From the NCBI GenBank assembly GCA_012033335.1, contig JAAURB010000016.1:1-64000 (forward strand): 64,000 bases of DNA, given 5' to 3'. The notes beneath the pieces were generated by a model. That model ran no database searches and was not told where the DNA came from. It was given only the letters and a program-made list of their open reading frames with translations. Of this stretch, positions 56,615 to 64,000 are shown piece after piece. This DNA comes from Oscillatoriales cyanobacterium RM2_1_1. Its GTDB lineage: Bacteria; Cyanobacteriota; Cyanobacteriia; Cyanobacteriales; Microcoleaceae. Numbering within the stretch: position 1 is the first letter of the stretch; each line of letters starts with the position of its first letter. A program made the position numbers and the translations under genes.

Positions 56615-58634
56615 AGGACTGGCTTACCAGTTTATTAGTGGGGATAGAAGCAATCAATTGGCGAGTGTATTGAGCTTGGGGATGGTAGTAAACCTCATCC
56701 GCCGGGCCGATTTCTTCTATCTTGCCTTTGTTCATCACCATGATGCGATCGCTCATGAACTTCACCACAGCCAAATCATGGGAGATAAAAATATAGGTCA
56801 GACCAAATTCAGCCTGCAATTCCTTGAGCAGATTCAAAACCTGAGCCTGAACTGAAACATCCAGAGCCGATACTGACTCATCACAGATGACAAACTTAGG
56901 ATTCAGGGCCAGGGCCCTGGCAATACACACCCGCTGCCGCTGTCCCCCTGAGAATTCATGGGGATAGCGGTTCATAAATTCCGGCTTGAGGCCGACCCGA
57001 TCCAGCAAATAAGCAGCTCGTTCCCGCCGTTCTCGACCAGTCTGACCAAGGTTGTGAATCACCATGGGCTCCATAATGGTCTCTCCGACTGAAATCCTCG
57101 GATCGAGGGAACTAAAGGGATTTTGAAAAATAATCTGGATGTCTCGACGCAGCCAGCGCATTTTACGGACATAGCGCCGTTGCAATCGATAATTTTTGAG
57201 GCTACTGAAAAACGAACCCTCTAGTTCCGGGGCTGTGATATCTTTCCCCTCAAAGATGACTCGTCCACTCAGGGGCGGAATTAACTGGAGCAAAGCCCTA
57301 GACAAAGTGCTTTTGCCACACCCGGATTCTCCCACTAGCCCGAGAATTTCCCCAGAGTAAACCTCAAAGGAAACATCGTTGACGGCCATAAATAATTGCC
57401 TGGTCTGACCGAGTGCCCCTAGCACCTTGAATCCGACCCGCAGATTTTGAACCGTGAGCAACGGATCGGTGGAAGATGATTTTACACTAATACCCCCTGG
57501 AATGCCTGACTCTTGAACGGGTTGAGGCTCTGAATTTACGGGCAGGGGATGGGGCTTTTCCTGAATCTCAAACTCCCCATTTTCCATCACAATTACGTCC
57601 ATGTAGTCAGCTACCGTTGGCAGATGCTCAATTCGGGCATCTGGATTGGGTCGGCAGGCTAGTAGTCCTTTAGTATAAGGATGCTGGGGAGCGTGAAAAA
57701 TTTGCTGGGCATTGCCAGACTCGACAATTTTGCCCCGATACATCACGGCTACAGTATCAGCCACCTGGGCAATTACTCCCAGGTCGTGGGTGATAAAAAT
57801 CATCGACATCCCCCGGCGATCGCAGAGTTCCTTAAGCAAGTCGAGAATGGTAGCCTGGACGGTAACATCTAGGGCCGTAGTTGGCTCATCCGCAATCAGT
57901 AGGGTGGGATTGCAGGAAATTGCCATGGCAATCATCACTCGCTGGATTTGTCCTCCAGATAGTTCATGGGGATAGCGATTCAGGATGGCTTGCTTGCGGG
58001 CATTCATTTGGGCCTGAATTTCTCGTCTGGCCTCCAGGGATAGTCCTGAGTTGCTAGTAGTTGCAGATTGAGTGCTACTGGATTGAGCAATGGATTCAGG
58101 ATGGTTCTGGGTATAGTCCTGGGCAATGGCCAACTCCAGATCGGCATCACTGGGCAAGAGTTTGACTTCCTGAAGTAAGGATGCAGCTTTCCACAGGGCT
58201 TGCCGGGGAGAAACTGACTGATGTTGCTGAATGGCCTCGGTCAGTTGAAAACCAATGGTATAGACGGGATTGAGGGAACTCATCGGTTCCTGAAAGATCA
58301 TGGCGATCTGTCCCCCCCGGTAGTCTTGCTTTTGGGGTTCTGGCAGTTGCAACAGGTTGGTCAGGGGCAGATCAGGGGAACGGGGTATTGCCCCAGAGCG
58401 CTCAGATTGAGGCTGGAGACCAAACCAAATTTCGCCCTGAATTCGGGCCGTAGGAGAGATCAGTCCCATAATTGCTAGGGAGGTCACTGATTTTCCCGAC
58501 CCTGACTCCCCGACAATTCCTAATGTTTGCCCGCGAAATACTTGAAACGAAATCTGATCAACGGCTTTAACCCATTTTTCGTCGGCCTGAAACTGAATTT
58601 GAAGATGCTTAATGTCTAGAACAAGATCATGCAT
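56607..58634 (-). CDS. Peptide/nickel-type ABC transporter, fused two-domain ATPase
   Basis: This 675-residue protein has two OppD/OppF-like ATPase halves in tandem. The first (about 5-330) has Walker [18 protein letters not shown], signature [15 protein letters not shown] and Walker [13 protein letters not shown]. The second (about 385-660) has [32 protein letters not shown] and [12 protein letters not shown]. An inserted Ser/Gln-rich stretch stands near 175-205. The family takes up oligopeptides, glutathione or nickel with separate permease and binding genes, none seen here. It overlaps the hydrogenase maturation protease gene, which hints at nickel but is not proof. Confidence 0.9.
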   Translation of the reverse strand: MHDLVLDIKHLQIQFQADEKWVKAVDQISFQVFRGQTLGIVGESGSGKSVTSLAIMGLISPTARIQGEIWFGLQPQSERSGAIPRSPDLPLTNLLQLPEPQKQDYRGGQIAMIFQEPMSSLNPVYTIGFQLTEAIQQHQSVSPRQALWKAASLLQEVKLLPSDADLELAIAQDYTQNHPESIAQSSSTQSATTSNSGLSLEARREIQAQMNARKQAILNRYPHELSGGQIQRVMIAMAISCNPTLLIADEPTTALDVTVQATILDLLKELCDRRGMSMIFITHDLGVIAQVADTVAVMYRGKIVESGNAQQIFHAPQHPYTKGLLACRPNPDARIEHLPTVADYMDVIVMENGEFEIQEKPHPLPVNSEPQPVQESGIPGGISVKSSSTDPLLTVQNLRVGFKVLGALGQTRQLFMAVNDVSFEVYSGEILGLVGESGCGKSTLSRALLQLIPPLSGRVIFEGKDITAPELEGSFFSSLKNYRLQRRYVRKMRWLRRDIQIIFQNPFSSLDPRISVGETIMEPMVIHNLGQTGRERRERAAYLLDRVGLKPEFMNRYPHEFSGGQRQRVCIARALALNPKFVICDESVSALDVSVQAQVLNLLKELQAEFGLTYIFISHDLAVVKFMSDRIMVMNKGKIEEIGPADEVYYHPQAQYTRQLIASIPTNKLVSQSYG

Positions 58635-59040
58635 AGCAGGGGCGAGTCAAAGCAATAATAAAGAAACAAAAAACCTTCCCCATCTGACAACAATGGACAT
58701 CAAAGATAGCATTCCTGAAACCTGGTGGAAAATCTGGGGAATGGTTGAAATCAGACAAAGAATCTCAGGGAAAAGGTTTTGAAGCAATGGGTTTGGGACG
58801 GAAGCCCCCGGTAAGATTGGGCTTCGAGGTTTAGGGTTAGGGAGGATATCGCAGATGGCGGGAGTTGACTCCTCAGGCTGGATACCCCTTAATTAAGAAT
58901 TTAAAATACTATTCTAATTACTTTTGGCCCAATCGCCTAATTTCTAGCCTGAACTTCTAGCCTGAATGACGAATCTGACTCAATCACTTCGTTGACGGCA
59001 AGTAGGTGGTTGTAATTAATTGTTAAATGGCAGGGGGTCT

Positions 59041-59073
59041 GGGGTAGTGCCCTAGGAAGGGAGCACTGCCCCC
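59041..59073. other. GC-rich hairpin
   Basis: The arms ggggtagtgc and gcactgcccc (last bases at 59072) form a 9-10 bp stem with an inner ccct/aggg extension. It could be a terminator, a small-RNA element or a repeat relic. Confidence 0.35.
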
Positions 59074-59156
59074 TTGATCCCCACATTAATCTTCTAGTTA
59101 ATTTCGGGGAAATGTAAAGGAATATTACAATATTGCCGTCATAACCGTATGCTGTC

Positions 59157-59185
59157 TTGACAGCTTGCATCCATATCATTATCGT
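59157..59185 (+). promoter_or_regulatory. Candidate sigma70-type promoter
   Basis: A perfect -35 box ttgaca (59157-59162) is followed at 17 bases by tatcgt (59180-59185), upstream of the RHH gene. A palindrome gtatg-ata-catac overlaps it at 59184-59196, where a dimeric regulator, perhaps the RHH protein itself, could bind. Confidence 0.5.
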
Positions 59186-59220
59186 ATGATACATACCCGG
59201 GTACACAAGTTCACTGTCCT

Positions 59221-59580
59221 ATGCAAAGTAAGCAAAAGGTAACGTTATACCTCTCCCCCCAATTGCACCGAAAGTTAAAAATTAAAGCTGCAGTTGAGTC
59301 GGAGCCGATGTCTGCGATTGCTGAGAGAGCACTTATATTCTATCTCAGCAACCCAGAAGTGATTGATGAGTTGGAAGTGGTTCGTGGTCAGGCGCACAAA
59401 GTGTACTCTTGTCCTGAATGTTCTAGTTCCGTTGTCATAAGGGAGGGCGAAATAGTCTCTCTGAGTACTCAACCTGGGGTACTGCTGGAAGAGGAGCTAG
59501 AGTTGCAACAAGCTGTTATGTCAGATCTGGTGACCTCTTCTCCAGATCCGGGAGAGGAAAGTTTAGTTCCTTGCCGATAG
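59221..59580 (+). CDS. Ribbon-helix-helix-like protein with CPEC motif
   Basis: The 119 residues start with a CopG/Arc-like strand and helices (KVTLYLSPQLHRKLKIKAAV, SAIAERALIFYLS), a ribbon-helix-helix DNA-binding fold. A CPEC pair at 64-67 follows (VYSCPECSSSVVIREGEI), then an acidic tail. It probably acts as a dimeric transcriptional regulator. It precedes the Ycf46-like ATPase by 139 bases on the same strand, an arrangement I recall from other cyanobacteria. Confidence 0.7.
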   Translation: MQSKQKVTLYLSPQLHRKLKIKAAVESEPMSAIAERALIFYLSNPEVIDELEVVRGQAHKVYSCPECSSSVVIREGEIVSLSTQPGVLLEEELELQQAVMSDLVTSSPDPGEESLVPCR

Positions 59581-59719
59581 TGTTTTGTCAACAATGGTTT
59601 TGTCAAAGATTTTACCGAAGTTTTTTGCCAATTGCGATCGCGCTTTTTAAGCTGATGTGACGAGGTTGGAAAGGCTAGTCGAGTGAATGTCCTTAATGTC
59701 TCTAAATGGATCAAGGATT

Positions 59720-61240
59720 ATGCAGGAAGAACTCAGTATCTTAATAGAAGCTCGATATCCTTTGATCTACCTCGTTACGTCTGAGGAGGAACGATCTGAA
59801 CAGTCAATTTCCAGGGTTGCTCAGGCCAGTCGTCAGAGAGAAGTTTATGTTTGGACATTGACTCGGGGACTTGTCAAGTATGATCAGCCCCGAACCCCAG
59901 TCCAATCCAATACTGTTTCTCCTCAAGCTGCCATAGAATGGGTGATTCGGCATCGGGAACCCAACAGTGGCGGAGGGATCTATGTTTTCAAAGATCTGCA
60001 TCCCTTTAAGGATTCTCCAGAAGTAACAAGGTGTTTGCGAGATGCGATTTCTGGCTTCCGGGGGACTGATAAAACAATTGTTTTGATGTCGCCGATTCAA
60101 GCCATTCCAATTGAGTTAGAGAAGGAAGTGGTAGTGCTTGACTTCCCCCTTCCCAGTATGAAGGAGTTGGATCAGGTGCTCTCGGCTCAACTCAAGGAAG
60201 CCAAGACCAGCAGGATTACCACTGAAGCCCGGGAAAAGCTATTAAAGGCGGCTCTGGGATTGACTCAGGATGAAGCGGAAAAAGTCTATCGCAAGTCCTA
60301 TGTGACCCGAAGTCGCTTAACGGAGTCTGAAGTTGATATCGTTTTGACGGAGAAGAAGCAACTCATTCGCCGCAATGGCATTCTTGAGTATGTTGAAATT
60401 GATGAAACCATCAATTCTGTTGGGGGTCTTGAAGAGCTGAAAAACTGGCTGAAGCAGCGTTCTAATGCTTTTACGGAGCGCGCTAGAGAATATGGTCTAC
60501 CCCAACCTAAAGGAATGTTAATTCTGGGTGTGCCGGGATGCGGAAAGTCGTTAATTGCTAAGACTACTTCTCGACTTTGGGGGTTACCTTTACTGCGTCT
60601 AGATATGGGCCGAGTCTATGATGGCTCCATGGTGGGGCGTTCAGAGGCGAATTTACGGAATGCCCTCAAGACGGCTGAGTCAATTTCTCCAGTGATTTTG
60701 TTTATTGATGAGCTGGATAAGTCTTTTGCCGGGGGTGCAGGTTCAGCCGATTCCGATGGAGGAACCTCAAGTCGAATCTTTGGTTCTTTTCTGACCTGGA
60801 TGCAGGAAAAAACTTCCCCTGTTTTCGTAATGGCAACAGCAAACCGGGTTGAGCGCTTGCCCGGAGAATTCTTACGCAAAGGCCGATTTGACGAGCTATT
60901 TTTTGTCGATCTGCCCACAAAGGAAGAGCGCCAGGATATTTTTGCAATTCATCTCTCCAAGCGCCGTTCGGACATCAGTCGATTCGATTTGGATCAACTT
61001 TCTAATGTGTCTGATGGCTTTTCTGGAGCAGAGATTGAGCAAGCTATTGTCGCTGCAATGTATGAAGCTTTTGCTCAAGACCGAGAGTTTACGCAGTTGG
61101 ATATTATTGCCGCCATGAAGTCAACGCAACCGCTGTCAAAGACGATGCATGAGCAAATCACCGCCCTGAGGGAGTGGGCGAGTCAGCGAGCGCGGCCAGC
61201 TGCATCTTCAGTCGCTGAGTATCAGCGAATGGAGTTTTAA
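59720..61240 (+). CDS. Ycf46-like AAA ATPase
   Basis: This 506-residue protein has an N-terminal part (EELSILIEARYPLIYLVTSE, about 1-215) and a C-terminal AAA+ domain with Walker A GVPGCGKS at 270-277, Walker B VILFIDELDKS near 320, sensor 1 FVMATANRVERLP and arginine finger region LRKGRFDELFF. It matches Ycf46-type proteins of plastids and cyanobacteria, such as slr0374 of Synechocystis; they are implicated in carbon and stress responses. I chose ATG 59720 with aagga 6 bases upstream rather than 59687, because the family begins at M(K/Q)EEL. Confidence 0.9.
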   Translation: MQEELSILIEARYPLIYLVTSEEERSEQSISRVAQASRQREVYVWTLTRGLVKYDQPRTPVQSNTVSPQAAIEWVIRHREPNSGGGIYVFKDLHPFKDSPEVTRCLRDAISGFRGTDKTIVLMSPIQAIPIELEKEVVVLDFPLPSMKELDQVLSAQLKEAKTSRITTEAREKLLKAALGLTQDEAEKVYRKSYVTRSRLTESEVDIVLTEKKQLIRRNGILEYVEIDETINSVGGLEELKNWLKQRSNAFTERAREYGLPQPKGMLILGVPGCGKSLIAKTTSRLWGLPLLRLDMGRVYDGSMVGRSEANLRNALKTAESISPVILFIDELDKSFAGGAGSADSDGGTSSRIFGSFLTWMQEKTSPVFVMATANRVERLPGEFLRKGRFDELFFVDLPTKEERQDIFAIHLSKRRSDISRFDLDQLSNVSDGFSGAEIEQAIVAAMYEAFAQDREFTQLDIIAAMKSTQPLSKTMHEQITALREWASQRARPAASSVAEYQRMEF

Positions 61241-61400
61241 AGGCTTTCTCCTGGTCCAAACAGGAGCAAAGGCTAGCATATCGTGATTGCTAGCAGTTTC
61301 TAAGGACAGTCGTTACTTTGTCAGTAGAGTCATTACGATAAAGTAACACCATTGGTTCAAACCGTTGTTGTTTTATTTTCCGTTTTAGGAGGGTACTCAA

Positions 61401-61751
61401 ATGTCTCATTTTAGCACATTGCGGACTAAGATCACTGATGCTGAGATCCTCAAGGCATCTCTGCGCGACCTGGGAATCACCACTAAGAGCAGTGCTGATA
61501 TCCGGGGTTACAATGGCCAGCGTGTTCGAGCTGACTTAGTGGCAGTTCTCGAAGGCGAGTATGACTTGGGTTGGTCTTGCAATAGCGACGGTACTTTTGA
61601 TCTGATTGCTGATCTCTGGGGCGTTGCTAAGAAGCACAACCAAACTGAGTTAATCAATGCCATTAACCAGAAGTATGCTGTGAACAAGACTTTGTCTGAA
61701 GTCAAGCAACGTGGTCTGCAGAACGCTAATGTTAAGTTGATTGTTCAGTAA
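61401..61751 (+). CDS. ycf35: Ycf35-like DUF1257 protein
   Basis: The 116-residue protein matches DUF1257/Ycf35: MSHFSTLRTKITDAEILKAS, then YNGQRVRADLVAVLEGEYDL and GWSCNSDGTFDLIADLWGVA. Family function is unknown; it is kept in plastid genomes of red algae. A strong ribosome-binding site (aggagg at 61387-61392) precedes the ATG. It lies 160 bases after the AAA gene on the same strand, consistent with an RHH-AAA-Ycf35 unit. Confidence 0.88.
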   Translation: MSHFSTLRTKITDAEILKASLRDLGITTKSSADIRGYNGQRVRADLVAVLEGEYDLGWSCNSDGTFDLIADLWGVAKKHNQTELINAINQKYAVNKTLSEVKQRGLQNANVKLIVQ

Positions 61752-61755
61752 GCAA

Positions 61756-62631
61756 TTATTCTGAGCGTTCCCAAGCTTGCGGGTTGACCATTAATCGGGT
61801 TGACCCGTTTTTTGTGGGTTCAGGCAATTGAAAGATGGCTTGAATTGGGCGATGATCACTTTTTTGAGGATTGTCTGGACAATAACTGGGTTGAGGATAG
61901 AGAATTTCAGCAGAAGCAGGCCAGGTTTTGGCGCTTCCCGCCACAAAAACAAAGTCTAAAATACTGTCATAGCGATCGCTACATTGAGTCGCGACCAGAT
62001 TTTGAGGCCGAATCCAGGTAAACACACCATCTTGAATCAATAGGTCATAGCCGCGATCGCGGTTTGAATCTCCCTGCACCACGCTCCAGTCAAAATTGTA
62101 GTCCCCTAGGGCAATGATCGGTAGGGTTTGTTTTCGGGCCCACTGATTCAGTAAACGGGCCTGTTCATGGCGGCGATCATTTTGGGTGCGATAGAGATGA
62201 TTCACCACAAAGATGAATTCTGTACCGGTGGGTTTGAAGCGAAATTCAGTCACCAAGGGAGCCCGACCATTGCCCCCCAGATTAATGGAGCCCAATTCAT
62301 AGGATTTTAACCGCTCAAGTTTGCGGTCATTGTAGAGAATCGCCAGTCGGTCAGCCTTGCCCGTCGTACCCAAGACGGTTTGTAGCGGTTTTGCATTTGA
62401 ACTGGCTGCCAGGGCAAATTGATCCAACCAGCGGGCATCGGCCACCTCTGAAAATCCCCAAAGCTCTCCCTGGGGACGCAGGGGCTTAATCTGGTTCTGG
62501 GCAATAAAGCTCGGATCCGCATCTCCCGACTCCACATTGAATCCAATCACGGTTAGCTGATCGGATGAGCTGGATTTACAGCCACCCAAGGCGAGAAGCA
62601 ACAGCAATAAAATAGGAAAAAATCGTTGCAT
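61756..62631 (-). CDS. Exo/endonuclease/phosphatase-family lipoprotein
   Basis: This 291-residue protein has a lipobox LLLLALGGC (C18) after a hydrophobic leader, so it is anchored as a lipoprotein. The rest is an EEP (DNase I-like) fold: LTVIGFNVESGDADPSF, IALGDYNFDWSVVQGD and DHRPIQAIFQL, with GDYN and SDHRP as catalytic aspartate/histidine sites. Its substrate could be nucleic acid, sugar phosphate or lipid phosphate outside the cytoplasm. It faces the convergent ycf35 gene. Confidence 0.85.
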   Translation of the reverse strand: MQRFFPILLLLLLALGGCKSSSSDQLTVIGFNVESGDADPSFIAQNQIKPLRPQGELWGFSEVADARWLDQFALAASSNAKPLQTVLGTTGKADRLAILYNDRKLERLKSYELGSINLGGNGRAPLVTEFRFKPTGTEFIFVVNHLYRTQNDRRHEQARLLNQWARKQTLPIIALGDYNFDWSVVQGDSNRDRGYDLLIQDGVFTWIRPQNLVATQCSDRYDSILDFVFVAGSAKTWPASAEILYPQPSYCPDNPQKSDHRPIQAIFQLPEPTKNGSTRLMVNPQAWERSE

Positions 62632-62738
62632 GGTTTAGAAAAGCCAATGATTTTTACGGGAAGCGACTATGATAATCTATTGATGCACAAGTGCTAAAGT
62701 CTGTCGGCAACTCCGCTTACTGTACTGCAAAAAAGAAT

Positions 62739-63221
62739 ATGGCAACTGAGATTGAACGAAAATTTCTCGTCGTGGGCGATCACTGGCGTTCCCTAACCCA
62801 GGGAGTCCTCTATCGTCAGGGCTATCTTCCAACCCAGGGGCCTTGTACTGTTCGAGTTCGAGTGGTGGGCCAACAAGCCTATCTGACGATTAAAGGGCCA
62901 ACCGTGAACCACACTCGCGCAGAATTTGAATATGAAATTCCCCTACTAGACGGGGAGGAAATGTTAGAAACCCTTTGCCTTCGTCCCTTAATTGAAAAGC
63001 GGCGCTCCAAAATTGCCTATCGGGGATTTGTCTGGGAAGTGGATGAGTTCTTCGGGGAAAATTCAGGTCTGATTGTAGCGGAGATTGAATTGGCAGACGA
63101 AAATCAAGAATTTGAGCGACCCGACTGGATTGGAGCAGAAGTGACCCAGGATTCCAAGTATTTTAATGCTAGCTTGATCCGATATCCCTACAGTCAATGG
63201 TCAGTCGGAGCAACTTCATGA
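62739..63221 (+). CDS. CYTH-domain triphosphate tunnel protein
   Basis: The 160 residues fit the CYTH superfamily (adenylate cyclase/thiamine triphosphatase-like): the EIERKFLV signature at 4-11, charged tunnel residues in TVRVRVVGQQAYLTIKG, ALIEKRRSKI-like PLIEKRRSKIAY and VDEFFGENSGLIVAEIELAD. Bacterial members usually hydrolyse tripolyphosphate. I chose ATG 62739 (MATEIERKF), where the domain begins, over an upstream frame start at 62691. Confidence 0.9.
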   Translation: MATEIERKFLVVGDHWRSLTQGVLYRQGYLPTQGPCTVRVRVVGQQAYLTIKGPTVNHTRAEFEYEIPLLDGEEMLETLCLRPLIEKRRSKIAYRGFVWEVDEFFGENSGLIVAEIELADENQEFERPDWIGAEVTQDSKYFNASLIRYPYSQWSVGATS

Positions 63222-63259
63222 AATTTGCAACAAAAGTTTAGGAGGAATGCTACAAAAAA

Positions 63260-63664
63260 GTGGCTAAGTGGATGGATAAACTGTTCAGCAGTTATCCCTG
63301 GGAACCTCTGGATGAACCAGGGTTTGGGCTGTTCATGGGATCAGCCTGGGCAGAGGTGCGAATTATTCCCGGGTTGGAAGAGGAAGCCGCGATTCAGACT
63401 CGCTCCAGGGTTGTTTTAGGGGTAGAAATCACCCCGGACTTAATGCAGTTTTTGCTTCAGGAAAATACCGAATTACTGTTCGGTGCCTTTGCTCTCAACC
63501 CGGCTGGGGATATTTTGTTTGAGCATACTATTCTGGGTTCCTCCTGTGACAAAGAGCAGTTTCAGGCTTCGGTAATGCATGTGCTGAAAGTTGCAGATGA
63601 CTATGATGACCGAATTACTGAGAAATGGGGTGGGAAGCGGGCTTTAGATATTCCCCCAGGTTAA
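63260..63664 (+). CDS. YbjN-like peptide-binding chaperone-type protein
   Basis: This 134-residue protein reads LFSSYPWEPLDEPGFGLFMG, LGVEITPDLMQFLLQENTEL, FEHTILGSSCDKEQFQASVM, resembling YbjN/T3SS-chaperone-like folds. I place the start at GTG 63260; aggagg at 63240-63245 is 14 bases upstream. An ATG at 63247 would be in frame if one A were removed from the aaaaaa run at 63254-63259, another possible one-base indel. It follows the CYTH gene by 38 bases. Confidence 0.6.
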   Translation: MAKWMDKLFSSYPWEPLDEPGFGLFMGSAWAEVRIIPGLEEEAAIQTRSRVVLGVEITPDLMQFLLQENTELLFGAFALNPAGDILFEHTILGSSCDKEQFQASVMHVLKVADDYDDRITEKWGGKRALDIPPG

Positions 63665-63702
63665 GCGCGAGTATTTGGTGTTTGAAATTCAAATGGGTTG
63701 GT

Positions 63703-64000
63703 TTACTGGATCAATCTGGCTCGAATCTGAGATTTAAGTTCCTGAATTTTTGCTTGGGCTTTTTGATCTGCCCGTTCGATTCTGGCATCTAGTTGAGCGT
63801 AGCCGGGTCGCAAGCCATGGAGATATTCAGCATATTTAGTATTGGCAGAGAGCTTGGCTACTTCATTGCGGGCCAGATGAGTCCGATAATTGTAGTGGGC
63901 GGCATGAACCTGTACATCGGAATCATCCACATCCATCAAGGACTCATAAACCTGATCAGAATATCTTGCTTTTTGCCGCTGTTCCCTCGCCAAACTGCGT
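63703..64000 (-). CDS. Helical protein, partial at right edge
   Basis: The minus-strand frame is open to the window edge, so the N-terminus is missing. About 98 residues are visible, mainly charged helix (YSDQVYESLMDVDDSDVQVH, ARIERADQKAQAKIQELKSQ). No family recognised. A coiled coil is likely. Confidence 0.5.
   Translation of the reverse strand, partial: RSLAREQRQKARYSDQVYESLMDVDDSDVQVHAAHYNYRTHLARNEVAKLSANTKYAEYLHGLRPGYAQLDARIERADQKAQAKIQELKSQIRARLIQ

Larger units (their letters stand above)
58635..59220. other. Intergenic region with two hairpins
   Basis: Divergent genes flank it. It contains a gaagccc/gggcttc hairpin at 58801-58825 and a larger one at 59041-59073, then the promoter-like site at 59157-59185. 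No ORF in it resembles a protein family. Confidence 0.5.

Noticed and set aside
58937-59206. Minus-strand ORF covering the RHH gene promoter region
   Set aside because: It reads through the hairpin at 59041-59073 and the promoter-like site; no family resemblance.
1-64000. tRNA, rRNA, prophage or CRISPR loci
   Set aside because: Scanning the intergenic gaps showed no tRNA T-arm patterns in a proper fold, no rRNA-like blocks, no phage genes and no repeat-spacer arrays.

Overview
The window comes from a cyanobacterium, most probably a filamentous one. It carries petG (cytochrome b6f), ftrC (ferredoxin-thioredoxin reductase), menE of the phylloquinone route, ycf46-like and ycf35-like genes, PilT and many HIP1 octamers (gcgatcgc). 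A small exported protein ending in an HRGSGR motif looks like PatX, a precursor tied to HetR signalling in filamentous cyanobacteria. No rRNA, tRNA, CRISPR array or prophage was seen. Mobile DNA is limited to the tail of an IS4-type transposase at the left edge and three families of short dispersed repeats.

Layout. 1-3.6 kb: transposase tail, a gene-poor stretch, a frameshifted FAD oxidoreductase and patX. 3.7-6.2 kb (minus): a coiled-coil protein overlapping coaD, then pilT. 6.6-16.8 kb: DUF58 protein, ftrC, a zinc-ribbon PP2C phosphatase, NfeD plus SPFH protein, petG, a double-SH3 exported protein, pheS, surE and a DUF1643 protein. 16.9-18.8 kb: a repeat-motif protein, a repeat-rich intergenic region, a cold-shock protein and a methyltransferase remnant. 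18.9-26.9 kb: uvrB, DUF2237, hrcA and a MacAB/DevBCA-like export operon. 27-30.6 kb (minus): purS-purQ and, upstream, a cobalamin-riboswitch operon of HupE/UreJ, a membrane protein and DUF1636, best read as cobalt uptake. 31-43.6 kb: a cellulose-synthase-like glycosyltransferase (frameshifted), ppx, a transglutaminase/propeller pair, trpS, an MTHFR-family protein, menE, tandem RlaP-like nucleotidyltransferases and a parvulin. 43.7-48.9 kb: three RTX-type calcium-binding proteins, two of them divergent around a region with two copies of one palindrome. 48.9-58.6 kb: DUF3082-ispE-rsmA, two DUF1400 hydrolases (one fused to a periplasmic solute-binding domain), a RimB-like protease, a hydrogenase maturation protease and a two-domain peptide ABC ATPase. 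59-64 kb: an RHH protein, Ycf46-like AAA ATPase and Ycf35 cluster, an exo/endonuclease-like lipoprotein, a CYTH phosphatase and a YbjN-like protein.

Five conserved genes (FAD oxidoreductase, DUF58, NfeD, glycosyltransferase, RTX) are each broken by one single-base indel while both flanking halves look intact. This pattern fits consensus sequence errors better than five independent decays, so these genes are annotated across the break. Small genes recovered by hand are petG (38 aa), a 48-aa membrane protein at 35.4 kb and a candidate 52-aa exported peptide at 0.8 kb.

The most interesting candidates are the hydrolase/solute-binding fusion, the riboswitch-controlled HupE operon with its unnamed membrane partner, the PatX-like precursor, the paired nucleotidyltransferases and the RTX island with its duplicated operator-like palindrome.
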